NCBI GenBank assembly: GCA_902475025.1
Contig: CABRXX010000002.1
Span: 1-64,000, forward strand
Source of the DNA: Merdiplasma sp905207905
GTDB taxonomy: Bacteria; Bacillota; Clostridia; Lachnospirales; Lachnospiraceae
Reading direction: 5' to 3'
Length of the DNA: 64,000 nt
Position 1 is the stretch's first letter, and the number at the start of each line of letters is the position of its first letter. The position numbers were made by a program, and so were the translations under genes. The notes under the pieces were generated by a model, which ran no database searches, was not told the DNA's origin, and was given only the letters and a program-made list of their open reading frames with translations. Below, in pieces: positions 16,450 through 23,819 of this stretch.

Positions 16450-17937
16450 TCACAGTCTTCTATATAATTCCTTAACATGGTCATACAGATCATCGAACAA
16501 TCCCTGGCGCTCTCTGTAATACTCTGCATTTTCTCTAATGGGTTCTGTCACCGTATCATTTACAGTCACCATTTCTCTGCAGGCTTCGTATACATCCTGA
16601 TACTGTCCGGTTCCCACTGCCGCCAGTATCGCAGCGCCAAGACAAGCCTCTTCCTCTGTATTGGTGGTATAGACCGGCATGTCCAGCATATCCGCCTGTA
16701 TCTGTTTCCAGGCTTTTCCTTTTGCTCCTCCTCCGGAAGAAATCAGCTTCTTCTGAGGAATTTTCATCTGATCAAAAATCGTTTTACACTCTCTAAGATT
16801 GTAAAGTACTCCTTCCATGGTCGCTCTCACCACATAGGCCTGATCATGGCGCATCGTCATTCCAAAATAAACGCCTCTGGCCATTGGATCGTTAAAGGGC
16901 GTCCTCTCTCCTGCCAGATAGGGCAAAAACAGTAATCCTTCACTGCCAGCCGGAATCTTTGCCACCTCCTGATCCAATTGAGCAAAGGGCCGCTTATCCC
17001 GAAGCACCTTATTTTTCAGCCAGCTTAAAGTGTTTCCTCCATTCAGTGCGCCTCCCTGGTAGATCCAGGCTCCCGGAAGCGCATGACACCACAGCTGGCA
17101 CCGCATTCCTTCATCAAACACCGGCTTATCGGTAATCACTGCAATCTGAGATGCCGTTCCGATATTGCAGGTCATGATGCCTTTCTCAATCACTGCATTT
17201 CCAATCATTGCAGCCGCACAGTCCCCAGCGCCAGCCACCACAGGAATTCCCTCCGGCAAACCTGTCTCAGCCGCTGCCGACGCTGTGATTTTTCCTGCTA
17301 TTTCACTGGATTCGTATACTTGCGGCCAGATGTCTTCCTTCAATCCCAGTCTTTGTATCAATTCCATACACCATCTGCGATGCTTTACGGAAAATGCAAG
17401 CGTTGCCCCTGCATCACTGTAGTCGGTTCCTACGCAGCCTGTGAGAAGATACCGGATGTAGTCTTTGGGCGACATCACATATCGGATTTTCTCATAACAT
17501 TCTGGTTTCTGATTTTTCGTCCACAGCAAAGAACAGATCAGCATCCCAGTACTTGGCTGATTTAGAAGTTCTGTCTTCATCAAGTCTCCAGCAAGCTCAA
17601 AAATGGTTTCTTTTTCTTTCAATGACCGGGCATCCAAATGGATAATCGCCTCATCCACAGGCTGCATCTGATCATCCAAAGCGACCATCCCATGCATTTG
17701 TCCAGAAAAACCAACGCCAGCAATCTGCCCAGGCAAAATTTCTGAAAACTGCAGTGCCTGGGCAACTGCCGCTTTTGTGGCTTCCCACCAATCCTGCGCT
17801 CGCTGCTGAGCATATCCGATCTTAGGAGTACGCACCTCATACTCCACCTGTCCAATGCCTTTTGTCCTTCCTTTTTCATCTGCGATCAGTACCTTGACAC
17901 TGGAAGTCCCTAAATCAATTCCCATAAAATAGCTCAT
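16450..17937 (-). CDS. xylB: FGGY-family carbohydrate kinase, xylulokinase-like
   Basis: 495 aa from the ATG at 17937, preceded by AAAGAGG. Phosphate loop FMGIDLGTSSVKVLIAD, the xylulokinase-like GFSGQMHGMVALD, GAGDCAAAMIGNAV with the catalytic Asp, and SSGGGAKGKAWKQIQADM near the end. The tripeptide that is usually W-N-D before the second substrate Asp is H-L-D here (IIHLDARS), so the sugar may not be D-xylulose. Last gene of an operon with a split transketolase, which could use its phosphorylated product. Alternative: D-apulose kinase of the apiose pathway, which also pairs with a two-subunit transketolase. Confidence 0.8.
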   Translation of the reverse strand: MSYFMGIDLGTSSVKVLIADEKGRTKGIGQVEYEVRTPKIGYAQQRAQDWWEATKAAVAQALQFSEILPGQIAGVGFSGQMHGMVALDDQMQPVDEAIIHLDARSLKEKETIFELAGDLMKTELLNQPSTGMLICSLLWTKNQKPECYEKIRYVMSPKDYIRYLLTGCVGTDYSDAGATLAFSVKHRRWCMELIQRLGLKEDIWPQVYESSEIAGKITASAAAETGLPEGIPVVAGAGDCAAAMIGNAVIEKGIMTCNIGTASQIAVITDKPVFDEGMRCQLWCHALPGAWIYQGGALNGGNTLSWLKNKVLRDKRPFAQLDQEVAKIPAGSEGLLFLPYLAGERTPFNDPMARGVYFGMTMRHDQAYVVRATMEGVLYNLRECKTIFDQMKIPQKKLISSGGGAKGKAWKQIQADMLDMPVYTTNTEEEACLGAAILAAVGTGQYQDVYEACREMVTVNDTVTEPIRENAEYYRERQGLFDDLYDHVKELYRRL

Positions 17938-17974
17938 ATCCGGACCTCTTTCCAGCAAATCTATGCTTATTCTT

Positions 17975-18907
17975 CTATCTTTTTTTATGGATTACCTGTT
18001 TTACTGCCTCTGCGATATGCTCCGCAGAGATACCAAATTTTTCTGCCAAAAACTTTTTGTCACCTACTTCTCCGAAGCAATCCGGCACCCCGACTCTCTG
18101 AAATGGCACAGATGCCCGTTCCGCTAAAACCTCCGCAACTGCAGATCCAAGACCGCCGATTTTGTTATGATTTTCTGCTGTCACTACTGCACCCGTAATC
18201 TCTGTGCAATCCAAAACAAGAGTTTCATCCAGGGGCTTTATCGTAAACATGTCCACCACTCTGACCTGAATACCCTCCTGTGCAAGAAGCTCTGCTGCTT
18301 TCAACGCTTCCTCCACTTCAATACCCGAAGCAATGATCGAGGCATCCGTTCCTTCTCTTACAACACAGCCTTTTCCGATGGTAAACTGCTCTGTTCCCTG
18401 GTAGTAGCTACTTTTGCCCTTTCGTGGGAAGCGGAGATACATCACTCCCTCTGTCTTTGCCATTTGGCGAAGTACCTCTTTTAGAAGGTAAGTCTCTGCC
18501 ACATCCAGGATCGTCATACCGGGAAAAGAGCGAAAGATTCCAATGTCCTCAAAAGGCATATGAGTACCCCCATTGGCTTCAGCGCTGATACCCGGATCAG
18601 AGCCCACTATCTTAATGTTGGCATGGTTGTAGCAGCCAGACAAAAACACCTGATCTGCACATCTTCTTGAAGCGAAGGTTCCAAAACTATGCATAAAGGG
18701 AATTTTCCCTTTCACAGACATCCCAGCTCCTACTCCCACCATATTGGCTTCCATAATTCCCAAATCAAAGGCCTGCTCCGGAAACTGTGAAAAAAGAGCT
18801 GTAGTCCCGATCGCTCCTGCCAAATCTGCCTCCAGATACACCACATCCCGATTCTCCTGCATCAGTTCCGCCAGTGTCTGCGCAAATATCTGTCTTAACT
18901 CGCTCAT
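17975..18907 (-). CDS. Transketolase C-terminal subunit
   Basis: 310 aa with the Pyr and C-terminal domains of transketolase: YLEADLAGAIG, MEANMVGVGAGM (the Glu that activates thiamine diphosphate), SDPGISAEANGGTHMPFED, and a C-terminal VTAENHNKIGGLGSAVAEVL domain. With the next-upstream gene it forms the split alpha2beta2-type transketolase common in Clostridia and archaea. Starts 2 bp after the partner's stop. Confidence 0.88.
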   Translation of the reverse strand: MSELRQIFAQTLAELMQENRDVVYLEADLAGAIGTTALFSQFPEQAFDLGIMEANMVGVGAGMSVKGKIPFMHSFGTFASRRCADQVFLSGCYNHANIKIVGSDPGISAEANGGTHMPFEDIGIFRSFPGMTILDVAETYLLKEVLRQMAKTEGVMYLRFPRKGKSSYYQGTEQFTIGKGCVVREGTDASIIASGIEVEEALKAAELLAQEGIQVRVVDMFTIKPLDETLVLDCTEITGAVVTAENHNKIGGLGSAVAEVLAERASVPFQRVGVPDCFGEVGDKKFLAEKFGISAEHIAEAVKQVIHKKR

Positions 18908-18909
18908 AA

Positions 18910-19752
18910 CTACCCCTGCCTTTCCTCTAACTGCCTGTCCAATTCCCGATAAAATCCTTCCAGATCTTCTTTCTTCACTGTTGTGGAATGACAGTTCGCC
19001 ATCTCCGCATAAAATTTCACCCCTGCGCCCTTTACAGTATGAAGGACAATGACCGAAGGTTTCTCCTTCTCCTGTTTTGCCTCTCTGATTGCCTGATAAA
19101 TTTGCTCCGTATCATTTCCATCCTCCACAGAAACCACGTGGAAGCCAAAGGCCTCAAACTTTTTCTCAATACTGCCAAGACTGCATATCTGGTCTGTAGT
19201 TCCATCCAACTGTTTTCCATTGACATCAATCAACGTAATCAGATTGATCAGCTTATTGTGAGCAGCAAACAGGGCTGCTTCCCATACCTGTCCCTCATCC
19301 AGCTCACCGTCTCCTAAAATCAAATACGTATAATTCTTCTTCTGATCCAATTGATCCGCAAACGCTGCTCCTGCTGCCAATGATGCTCCCTGCCCCAATG
19401 AACCGGTTGTCATATCAACCCCTGGAGTCTTATTTCTGTCTGTATGGCTGGGAAGAATTGTGTTATTTTGATTCAAAGTTTCAAGTACTTCCTCTGGAAA
19501 ATATCCTCTGGCTGCCAGCGCTGCATACATAGCGGGACCGCAATGTCCCTTAGACAGCACAATAAAATCTCTGTCCTCTTTCTTAGGCTGTGAAGGATCA
19601 ATGTTCATCTCTCCGCTGTACAGTACCGCCAAAGCATCTGCAATAGACAGTGAGCCTCCCACATGGCCGCTTCCCTTTGATGCAATCGCCCGAAGTATAT
19701 TCTTTCGTATCTGCACTGCCAGGCGATCCGCTTCTTTCTGATCAAAACCCAT
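18910..19752 (-). CDS. Transketolase N-terminal subunit
   Basis: 280 aa carrying the thiamine diphosphate-binding domain: GSGHVGGSLSIADALAVLYS, SKGHCGPAMYAALAARGY and the GDGELDEGQVWEAA metal motif. Ribosome site GAGGTGG. It moves two-carbon ketol units between sugar phosphates together with the C-terminal subunit. First gene of the transketolase-FGGY kinase operon and divergent from deoC. Confidence 0.88.
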   Translation of the reverse strand: MGFDQKEADRLAVQIRKNILRAIASKGSGHVGGSLSIADALAVLYSGEMNIDPSQPKKEDRDFIVLSKGHCGPAMYAALAARGYFPEEVLETLNQNNTILPSHTDRNKTPGVDMTTGSLGQGASLAAGAAFADQLDQKKNYTYLILGDGELDEGQVWEAALFAAHNKLINLITLIDVNGKQLDGTTDQICSLGSIEKKFEAFGFHVVSVEDGNDTEQIYQAIREAKQEKEKPSVIVLHTVKGAGVKFYAEMANCHSTTVKKEDLEGFYRELDRQLEERQG

Positions 19753-20099
19753 TTTGCCACCTCATCTCTGTTTTGTATTGAAAAGCTATTACACACACAT
19801 TGTTGAAACGTTCCTTGTCATCTACTTTTTCAAGATGTTCTATTTTGATTTTTTTTGATTGTTATCCCTATATCTATCACAATTACATCCTATCATAACC
19901 ACCTTTCTTTTGCAACTACTATTTATTTTTCATACATTACATCTTTTTCAATCATTTTCTCTTATTTTCAATCACATTTTATTGACATATTTCCGGATCT
20001 ACTTTATAATCTAGTTAAGAAATCCTATTCTGTTTACAAATCTCCGGGATTCCCTTTTATAATTGTTTTTATATTTATTTAGAAAGGATGGTATTCATC
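19753..20099. other. Divergent intergenic region, AT-rich
   Basis: 347 bp between the transketolase operon and deoC. On the plus strand TTGACA (19982-19987), a 17-bp spacer and TATAAT (20005-20010) make a consensus sigma-A promoter for deoC with a leader of about 85 nt. No clear operator dyad or riboswitch fold was recognised; the minus-strand promoter is not obvious. Confidence 0.7.
19982..20010 (+). promoter_or_regulatory. Consensus promoter of deoC
   Basis: Perfect -35 TTGACA and -10 TATAAT with a 17-bp spacer, about 90 bp upstream of the deoC start. Confidence 0.8.
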
Positions 20100-20750
20100 A
20101 TGACTCATGCAGAAATTTTATCAAAAGTAGATCACACCTTATTAGCACAGACCTCTACTTGGGAGCAGATCAAAGCTCTGTGCGATGACGCGCTCACCTA
20201 TAAGACTGCTTCCGTATGCATTCCTCCCTGCTTTGTAAAACAGGCAAAAGAATATCTGGGAGATAGAATGGCAGTTTGCACCGTCATCGGTTTCCCCAAC
20301 GGAAATCACACCACCGCTTCCAAAATTTTTGAAACCAAAGACGCCCTGGCGAATGGCGCTGATGAAATTGATATGGTCATCAATATCGGTGCCTTGAAAG
20401 AGAAAAACTATGATTATGTGTTAAACGAGATCACAGAGCTGAAAAAAGCCTGCGGTGATAAAATCTTAAAGGTTATTATCGAAACTTGTCTTTTGACCGA
20501 GGAAGAAAAAATAAAGATGTGCGAACTGGTCACCAAAGCCGGCGCTGATTATATTAAAACTTCCACTGGCTTCTCCACCAGCGGGGCTACTTTCGAAGAT
20601 GTTCAGCTCTTTGCCAGCCATGTCGGCCCTCATGTGAAAATTAAAGCTGCCGGCGGCATCTCCTCTTTTGATGACGGTGAAAACTTCATCCGCCTCGGTG
20701 CATCCCGCCTGGGCACCAGCCGCCTGGTTAAGATTGAGAAAAACAACTGA
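20100..20750 (+). CDS. deoC: Deoxyribose-phosphate aldolase
   Basis: 216 aa from the ATG at 20100 ([15 protein letters not shown]); an in-frame ATG at 20088 overlaps the ribosome site AGAAAGG and is rejected. Class I aldolase with Schiff-base Lys in [15 protein letters not shown] and the proton-relay Lys in VKIKAAGGI. It cleaves 2-deoxyribose-5-phosphate to acetaldehyde and glyceraldehyde-3-phosphate. No other nucleoside gene is near; the DeoR regulator follows on the same strand after 141 bp, and the transketolase operon is divergent, so the gene may serve pentose or deoxypentose use here. Confidence 0.92.
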   Translation: MTHAEILSKVDHTLLAQTSTWEQIKALCDDALTYKTASVCIPPCFVKQAKEYLGDRMAVCTVIGFPNGNHTTASKIFETKDALANGADEIDMVINIGALKEKNYDYVLNEITELKKACGDKILKVIIETCLLTEEEKIKMCELVTKAGADYIKTSTGFSTSGATFEDVQLFASHVGPHVKIKAAGGISSFDDGENFIRLGASRLGTSRLVKIEKNN

Positions 20751-20891
20751 TCATTTGCGGGTACTCCTCACTCCGCCATATATCGGAAGACAGGTGCACG
20801 AAACAATCGAAACAAAAGTTTCCGTATCTCCTTGTACACTGACTTCGGGAAAACTATTATTATATTTAAAAAGCAACCAGGAGGAAGCCTA

Positions 20892-21701
20892 ATGTTAGCT
20901 CTTGAACGTCAAAAAATAATTTTGGATTATCTGGAAAATAACCAAATTGCAAGCACTAAATTTCTCAGTGACTTAACTCATGCGTCTTTAGCCACTGTCA
21001 GAAGAGATCTGAATGAATTAGACAGTCAGGGCTTACTGGTAAAAACCCACGGGGGTGCCCAATACCTTTCTCCAAAAGAGACAGACTCCGCCCTTTCTGC
21101 TGCCGTTGCAACCGCTTCTGATTCATGCTCTCTTAAATATCCGGATCCCTACTACAGCTGTAAAGATGCTATTGCCAAAAGATCTGCAGAATTTATTTCT
21201 TCGAATGATATTGTTTTTGTTGGAGCCGGTCTCACCTGCAATCTGCTGTGCCAATATATCAACCGGAACTGCAGGGACAACATTACGGTTGTAACTACAA
21301 ATATTACTGCTGTACTGGAATTTTCCGGCAACCCCCATGTATCCATTCTTCTCTTAGGCGGCAATGTGCATATGGGAACGAATCACATCGAGACGCTGGA
21401 TGAATATACTGTACAGTCTCTTAAAAAACTATATTTTGATAAAGTTTTTATTACTGTGGACGGTATCGATTTAAATTACGGATACTCGATTATCAATCGC
21501 GCTCAGCTTCCGTTATATAACCATTTAATCAGCAATTCCAAACAGATTTATCTTCTGGCTAATGACGGAAAATATGACAAGCGTACCTTCACCCAGTGGT
21601 GCGGCCTGGATCGCATCCCAAATGTAGTCACCAACCGTTCCGTAAACCAGCAGTATCTGGACTATTATCAGCAGCATAATATTAAAGTTTTCTCCGTATA
21701 A
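20892..21701 (+). CDS. DeoR/GlpR-family transcriptional regulator
   Basis: 269 aa from the ATG at 20892, with AGGAGG at 20877-20882. HTH (about 1-55, ASLATVRRDLNELDSQGLLVKTHGGA) and a C-terminal sugar-phosphate sensor domain (GAGLTCNLLCQYI, LLLGGNVHMGTNH). Such proteins are released from DNA by phosphorylated sugars. The likely targets are deoC upstream and the divergent transketolase operon. The reading frame also extends 20 codons upstream without a ribosome site. Confidence 0.88.
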   Translation: MLALERQKIILDYLENNQIASTKFLSDLTHASLATVRRDLNELDSQGLLVKTHGGAQYLSPKETDSALSAAVATASDSCSLKYPDPYYSCKDAIAKRSAEFISSNDIVFVGAGLTCNLLCQYINRNCRDNITVVTTNITAVLEFSGNPHVSILLLGGNVHMGTNHIETLDEYTVQSLKKLYFDKVFITVDGIDLNYGYSIINRAQLPLYNHLISNSKQIYLLANDGKYDKRTFTQWCGLDRIPNVVTNRSVNQQYLDYYQQHNIKVFSV

Positions 21702-21754
21702 AGACCGGGAAGCATCCCAAAAATATCGTTTCAGAAAAACATTCCCCTACCTGC

Positions 21755-21794
21755 AAAAAGGCCTTGGACAAAACAAAATTTTTCCAGGCCTTTT
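21755..21794 (+). terminator. Terminator after the DeoR gene
   Basis: AAAAAGGCCTTGGA pairs with TCCAGGCCTTTT around an AT-rich loop, then CCCTTT. Confidence 0.75.
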
Positions 21795-21804
21795 CCCTTT
21801 CCCC

Positions 21805-21861
21805 TTGACTTTCCTCTTCCTTCCGTATATAATAGAAACAAACGCATGAACAATTATTCAT
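21805..21861 (+). promoter_or_regulatory. Promoter and ArsR/SmtB-type operator of the HMA-ArsR pair
   Basis: TTGACT (21805-21810), 17-bp spacer, TATAAT (21828-21833), and at 21846-21861 the dyad ATGAACAATTATTCAT right at the transcription start. The ATGAA-N6-TTCAT form resembles the 12-2-12 operators of metal-sensing ArsR proteins such as CadC and SmtB. Confidence 0.75.
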
Positions 21862-21900
21862 ATATAGACATACAACTATTACAAGAAAGGATGGAATGCC

Positions 21901-22119
21901 ATGAAAAAGACCTACAAAATCGAAGTTGACTGCGCCAACTGCGCAAACAAGATGGAGGATGCTGCAAAAAAAACCTCCGGAGTTAAGGACGCATCTGTAA
22001 ATTTTATGACATTGAAAATGGCTGTAGAATTTGAGGAGGGGCAGGATCCCAAATCTGTTATGTCAGAGGTACGGAAAAATTGTAAAAAAGTAGAGGATGA
22101 CTGCGAAATCTATTTCTAA
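21901..22119 (+). CDS. Small heavy-metal-associated (HMA) domain protein
   Basis: 72 aa, whole protein is one HMA fold. The metal loop reads DCANCANKMED (CxxC), without the Met that copper chaperones have before the first Cys, and the C-terminus DDCEIYF adds another Cys. Asp before CxxC is common in Zn/Cd-type HMA domains. Ribosome site AAAGGA. It is followed by an ArsR sensor after 80 bp. In relatives such a pair normally precedes a Zn/Cd/Pb P-type ATPase; none follows here. Confidence 0.85.
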   Translation: MKKTYKIEVDCANCANKMEDAAKKTSGVKDASVNFMTLKMAVEFEEGQDPKSVMSEVRKNCKKVEDDCEIYF

Positions 22120-22199
22120 ATTCTCCGGGCTGTGGTTAGATAGATCCTATGATCTTCTGTCTTTCCGCAACCCTTTTCATTTTCGGAAAGGAGCTTTTT

Positions 22200-22568
22200 A
22201 TGCCAAAAGAAATAGAATGCTGCGACAGTACAGAGGTGCATGAAGCCCTTCTGCAGATTGTAAGCGAAAAACTGCCTCCAGAGACAGAGCTCTACAACCT
22301 GGCTGAGTTGTTTAAGGTGTTCGGCGATTCTACCAGGATTCGCATCCTGTTTGTACTTTTTGAGGCTGAGGTCTGCGTCTGCGATCTCGCCCATGCTCTG
22401 AATATGACTCAATCTGCCATCTCCCACCAGCTTCGCATTCTAAAGCAGAATAAGCTGGTAAAAAACCGCAGGGAGGGCAAATCCATCTTCTACTCCCTGG
22501 CAGACGACCATGTGCGCACCATTATTGCTCAGGGGCTTGATCATATCACAGAAGATGCATCAGAATGA
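22200..22568 (+). CDS. ArsR-family metal-sensing repressor (CadC-like)
   Basis: 122 aa from the ATG at 22200, with GGAAAGGAG upstream; the open frame starts 17 codons earlier without a ribosome site. Winged helix with DSTRIRILFVLFEAEVCVCDLAHAL: the VCVCDL sequence is the alpha-3 metal site of CadC-like sensors for Cd/Pb/Zn. N-terminal CC in IECCDS could add ligands, and DDHVRTIIAQGLDH holds a possible alpha-5 site. Likely autoregulates through the dyad at 21846-21861. Confidence 0.88.
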   Translation: MPKEIECCDSTEVHEALLQIVSEKLPPETELYNLAELFKVFGDSTRIRILFVLFEAEVCVCDLAHALNMTQSAISHQLRILKQNKLVKNRREGKSIFYSLADDHVRTIIAQGLDHITEDASE

Positions 22569-22614
22569 AACCATACGCCTTGGCAGCGTCGGTGTGCATA
22601 GGACAATACACTCA

Positions 22615-22669
22615 GAAAATCCAGCAAATCTCATGATTTGAGGCGTGTTGCCCTATGTACACGGATGCT
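22615..22669 (-). repeat. Dispersed element, family 1, copy B
   Basis: On the minus strand it reads GCATCCGTGTACATAGGG then CAACACGCCTCAAATC and ATGAGATTTGCTGGATTTT, close to the copy at 11149-11202. It lies between the ArsR gene and the DhaK-like gene, where a metal-pump gene would be expected, and it overlaps the first codons of the over-extended DhaK frame. Confidence 0.7.
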
Positions 22670-22759
22670 GCCATCCGTTGCGGAACATTTGATCTGCAAA
22701 AAGCTGTTTACGAAACAAACTCTATTTGCAAAAAAGTTATTTGCAGAAAGGAAGCTATT

Positions 22760-23800
22760 TTGATCAAACTATTTAATGACTGTCAAAACGCTGTTGATGA
22801 AATGGTGGACGGATTTTTAGAACTCTACCCCAATGAATATAAACGCATCTTCATTGACCGTGGAAACTGTAACGGTATTATGCGCCAGAAATGCAGAAAC
22901 CCTGTATCTGTCGTGGTAGGAGGCGGCTCCGGCAATGAGCCCTGGTGCATTGGATATGTAGGAGAGGGCCTGGCAGACGCTGCTGTTCTCGGCCCGATTT
23001 ACACTGCCCCTTCCTGCCGGGCTGTTCAGGCCGTCACCAGAAATGTCCCTAATAAAAATGGTGTGGTATACATCTGTACCAATCACGCCGGAGATGTACT
23101 GAATTTTGAACTTGCCAGCGAGCTTGCAGAACTGGAGGGAATCACCACCAGAACCGTAGTGGTGACCGATGATGTAGCTTCTGCTCCCAGAGAAGAAAAA
23201 AGCCAGCGCCGCGGAACAGCCGGCGTTCTCCTGGTGGTAAAGGCCGCCGGCGGAGCCGCTTCTCTTGGCATGAATCTGGAGGATGTGGCCAGAATTGCGG
23301 CCAAAGCCAATGACAACACCTATACCTTCTGTGCCTGCACCTCATCTGCCTACGATCCCGGCACTGGGAAGCCATTGCTGGAACTGAAAGAAGGCATGGT
23401 AGAATATGGTGTCGGTTTCAGTGGGGAAAGCGGAATTTTCCGCAAACCCTTTATAGATGCCAACGAAACCGCTGATACTGTGTTTCAGTATCTTTTGAAA
23501 GAAAGCCAGCCGCTTCCCATGGATGAAGTGGTGGTGCTGGTGAACGGTTTTGGACATACCGGCCACATGGAATTGTCCCTCATTGCCAAACGGATTTTGC
23601 AAAATCTCCGAAACAGCGAAATCAAAGTCCACCATATTCTTGCGGAAAAGGTATACACGCCTCAGGACAGCAGCGGTTTTTCTGTAAGCCTTATGAGCGT
23701 GGATGAAGAACTGAAGCGCTGCTACGACTATCCCGCCCGCTCTCCTTGGATCAGAGGTTTTGCAGAACGGGATCACCATTTCAGAAATTTGGACTACTAA
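22760..23800 (+). CDS. DhaK-like dihydroxyacetone kinase subunit lacking both substrate histidines
   Basis: 346 aa from a TTG start at 22760, chosen because AAAGGAAG ends 5 nt upstream and the next residues (IKLFNDCQNAVDEM) match the DhaK N-terminus; the open frame upstream is read through a dispersed repeat. DhaK fold signs: VVVGGGSGNEPWCIGYVGEG, TNHAGDVLNFELA (Asp112 kept) and VNGFGHTGHMELS. In E. coli DhaK the His of GSGHEP and the His of GIHGEPG bind dihydroxyacetone, the second one covalently. Here these positions are Asn59 (GSGNEP) and Ser221 (GFSGESG). So the protein probably acts on a different substrate or is a regulatory paralogue. It is 19 bp upstream of the DhaL-PfkB fusion and surely co-transcribed. 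Confidence 0.8.
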   Translation: MIKLFNDCQNAVDEMVDGFLELYPNEYKRIFIDRGNCNGIMRQKCRNPVSVVVGGGSGNEPWCIGYVGEGLADAAVLGPIYTAPSCRAVQAVTRNVPNKNGVVYICTNHAGDVLNFELASELAELEGITTRTVVVTDDVASAPREEKSQRRGTAGVLLVVKAAGGAASLGMNLEDVARIAAKANDNTYTFCACTSSAYDPGTGKPLLELKEGMVEYGVGFSGESGIFRKPFIDANETADTVFQYLLKESQPLPMDEVVVLVNGFGHTGHMELSLIAKRILQNLRNSEIKVHHILAEKVYTPQDSSGFSVSLMSVDEELKRCYDYPARSPWIRGFAERDHHFRNLDY

Positions 23801-23819
23801 AAGCAGGAGGCAGTATCTC

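Noticed and set aside
16450..19752. Sulfoquinovose sulfo-transketolase pathway
   Set aside because: Split transketolase fits, but no sulfosugar isomerase, dehydrogenase or sulfonate exporter is seen and an FGGY kinase is not part of that route.
22655..22759. Longer DhaK reading frame starting at ATG 22655
   Set aside because: The extra 35 codons are read through a dispersed repeat, have no ribosome site and do not look like a DhaK N-terminus; the TTG at 22760 has AAAGGAAG upstream.
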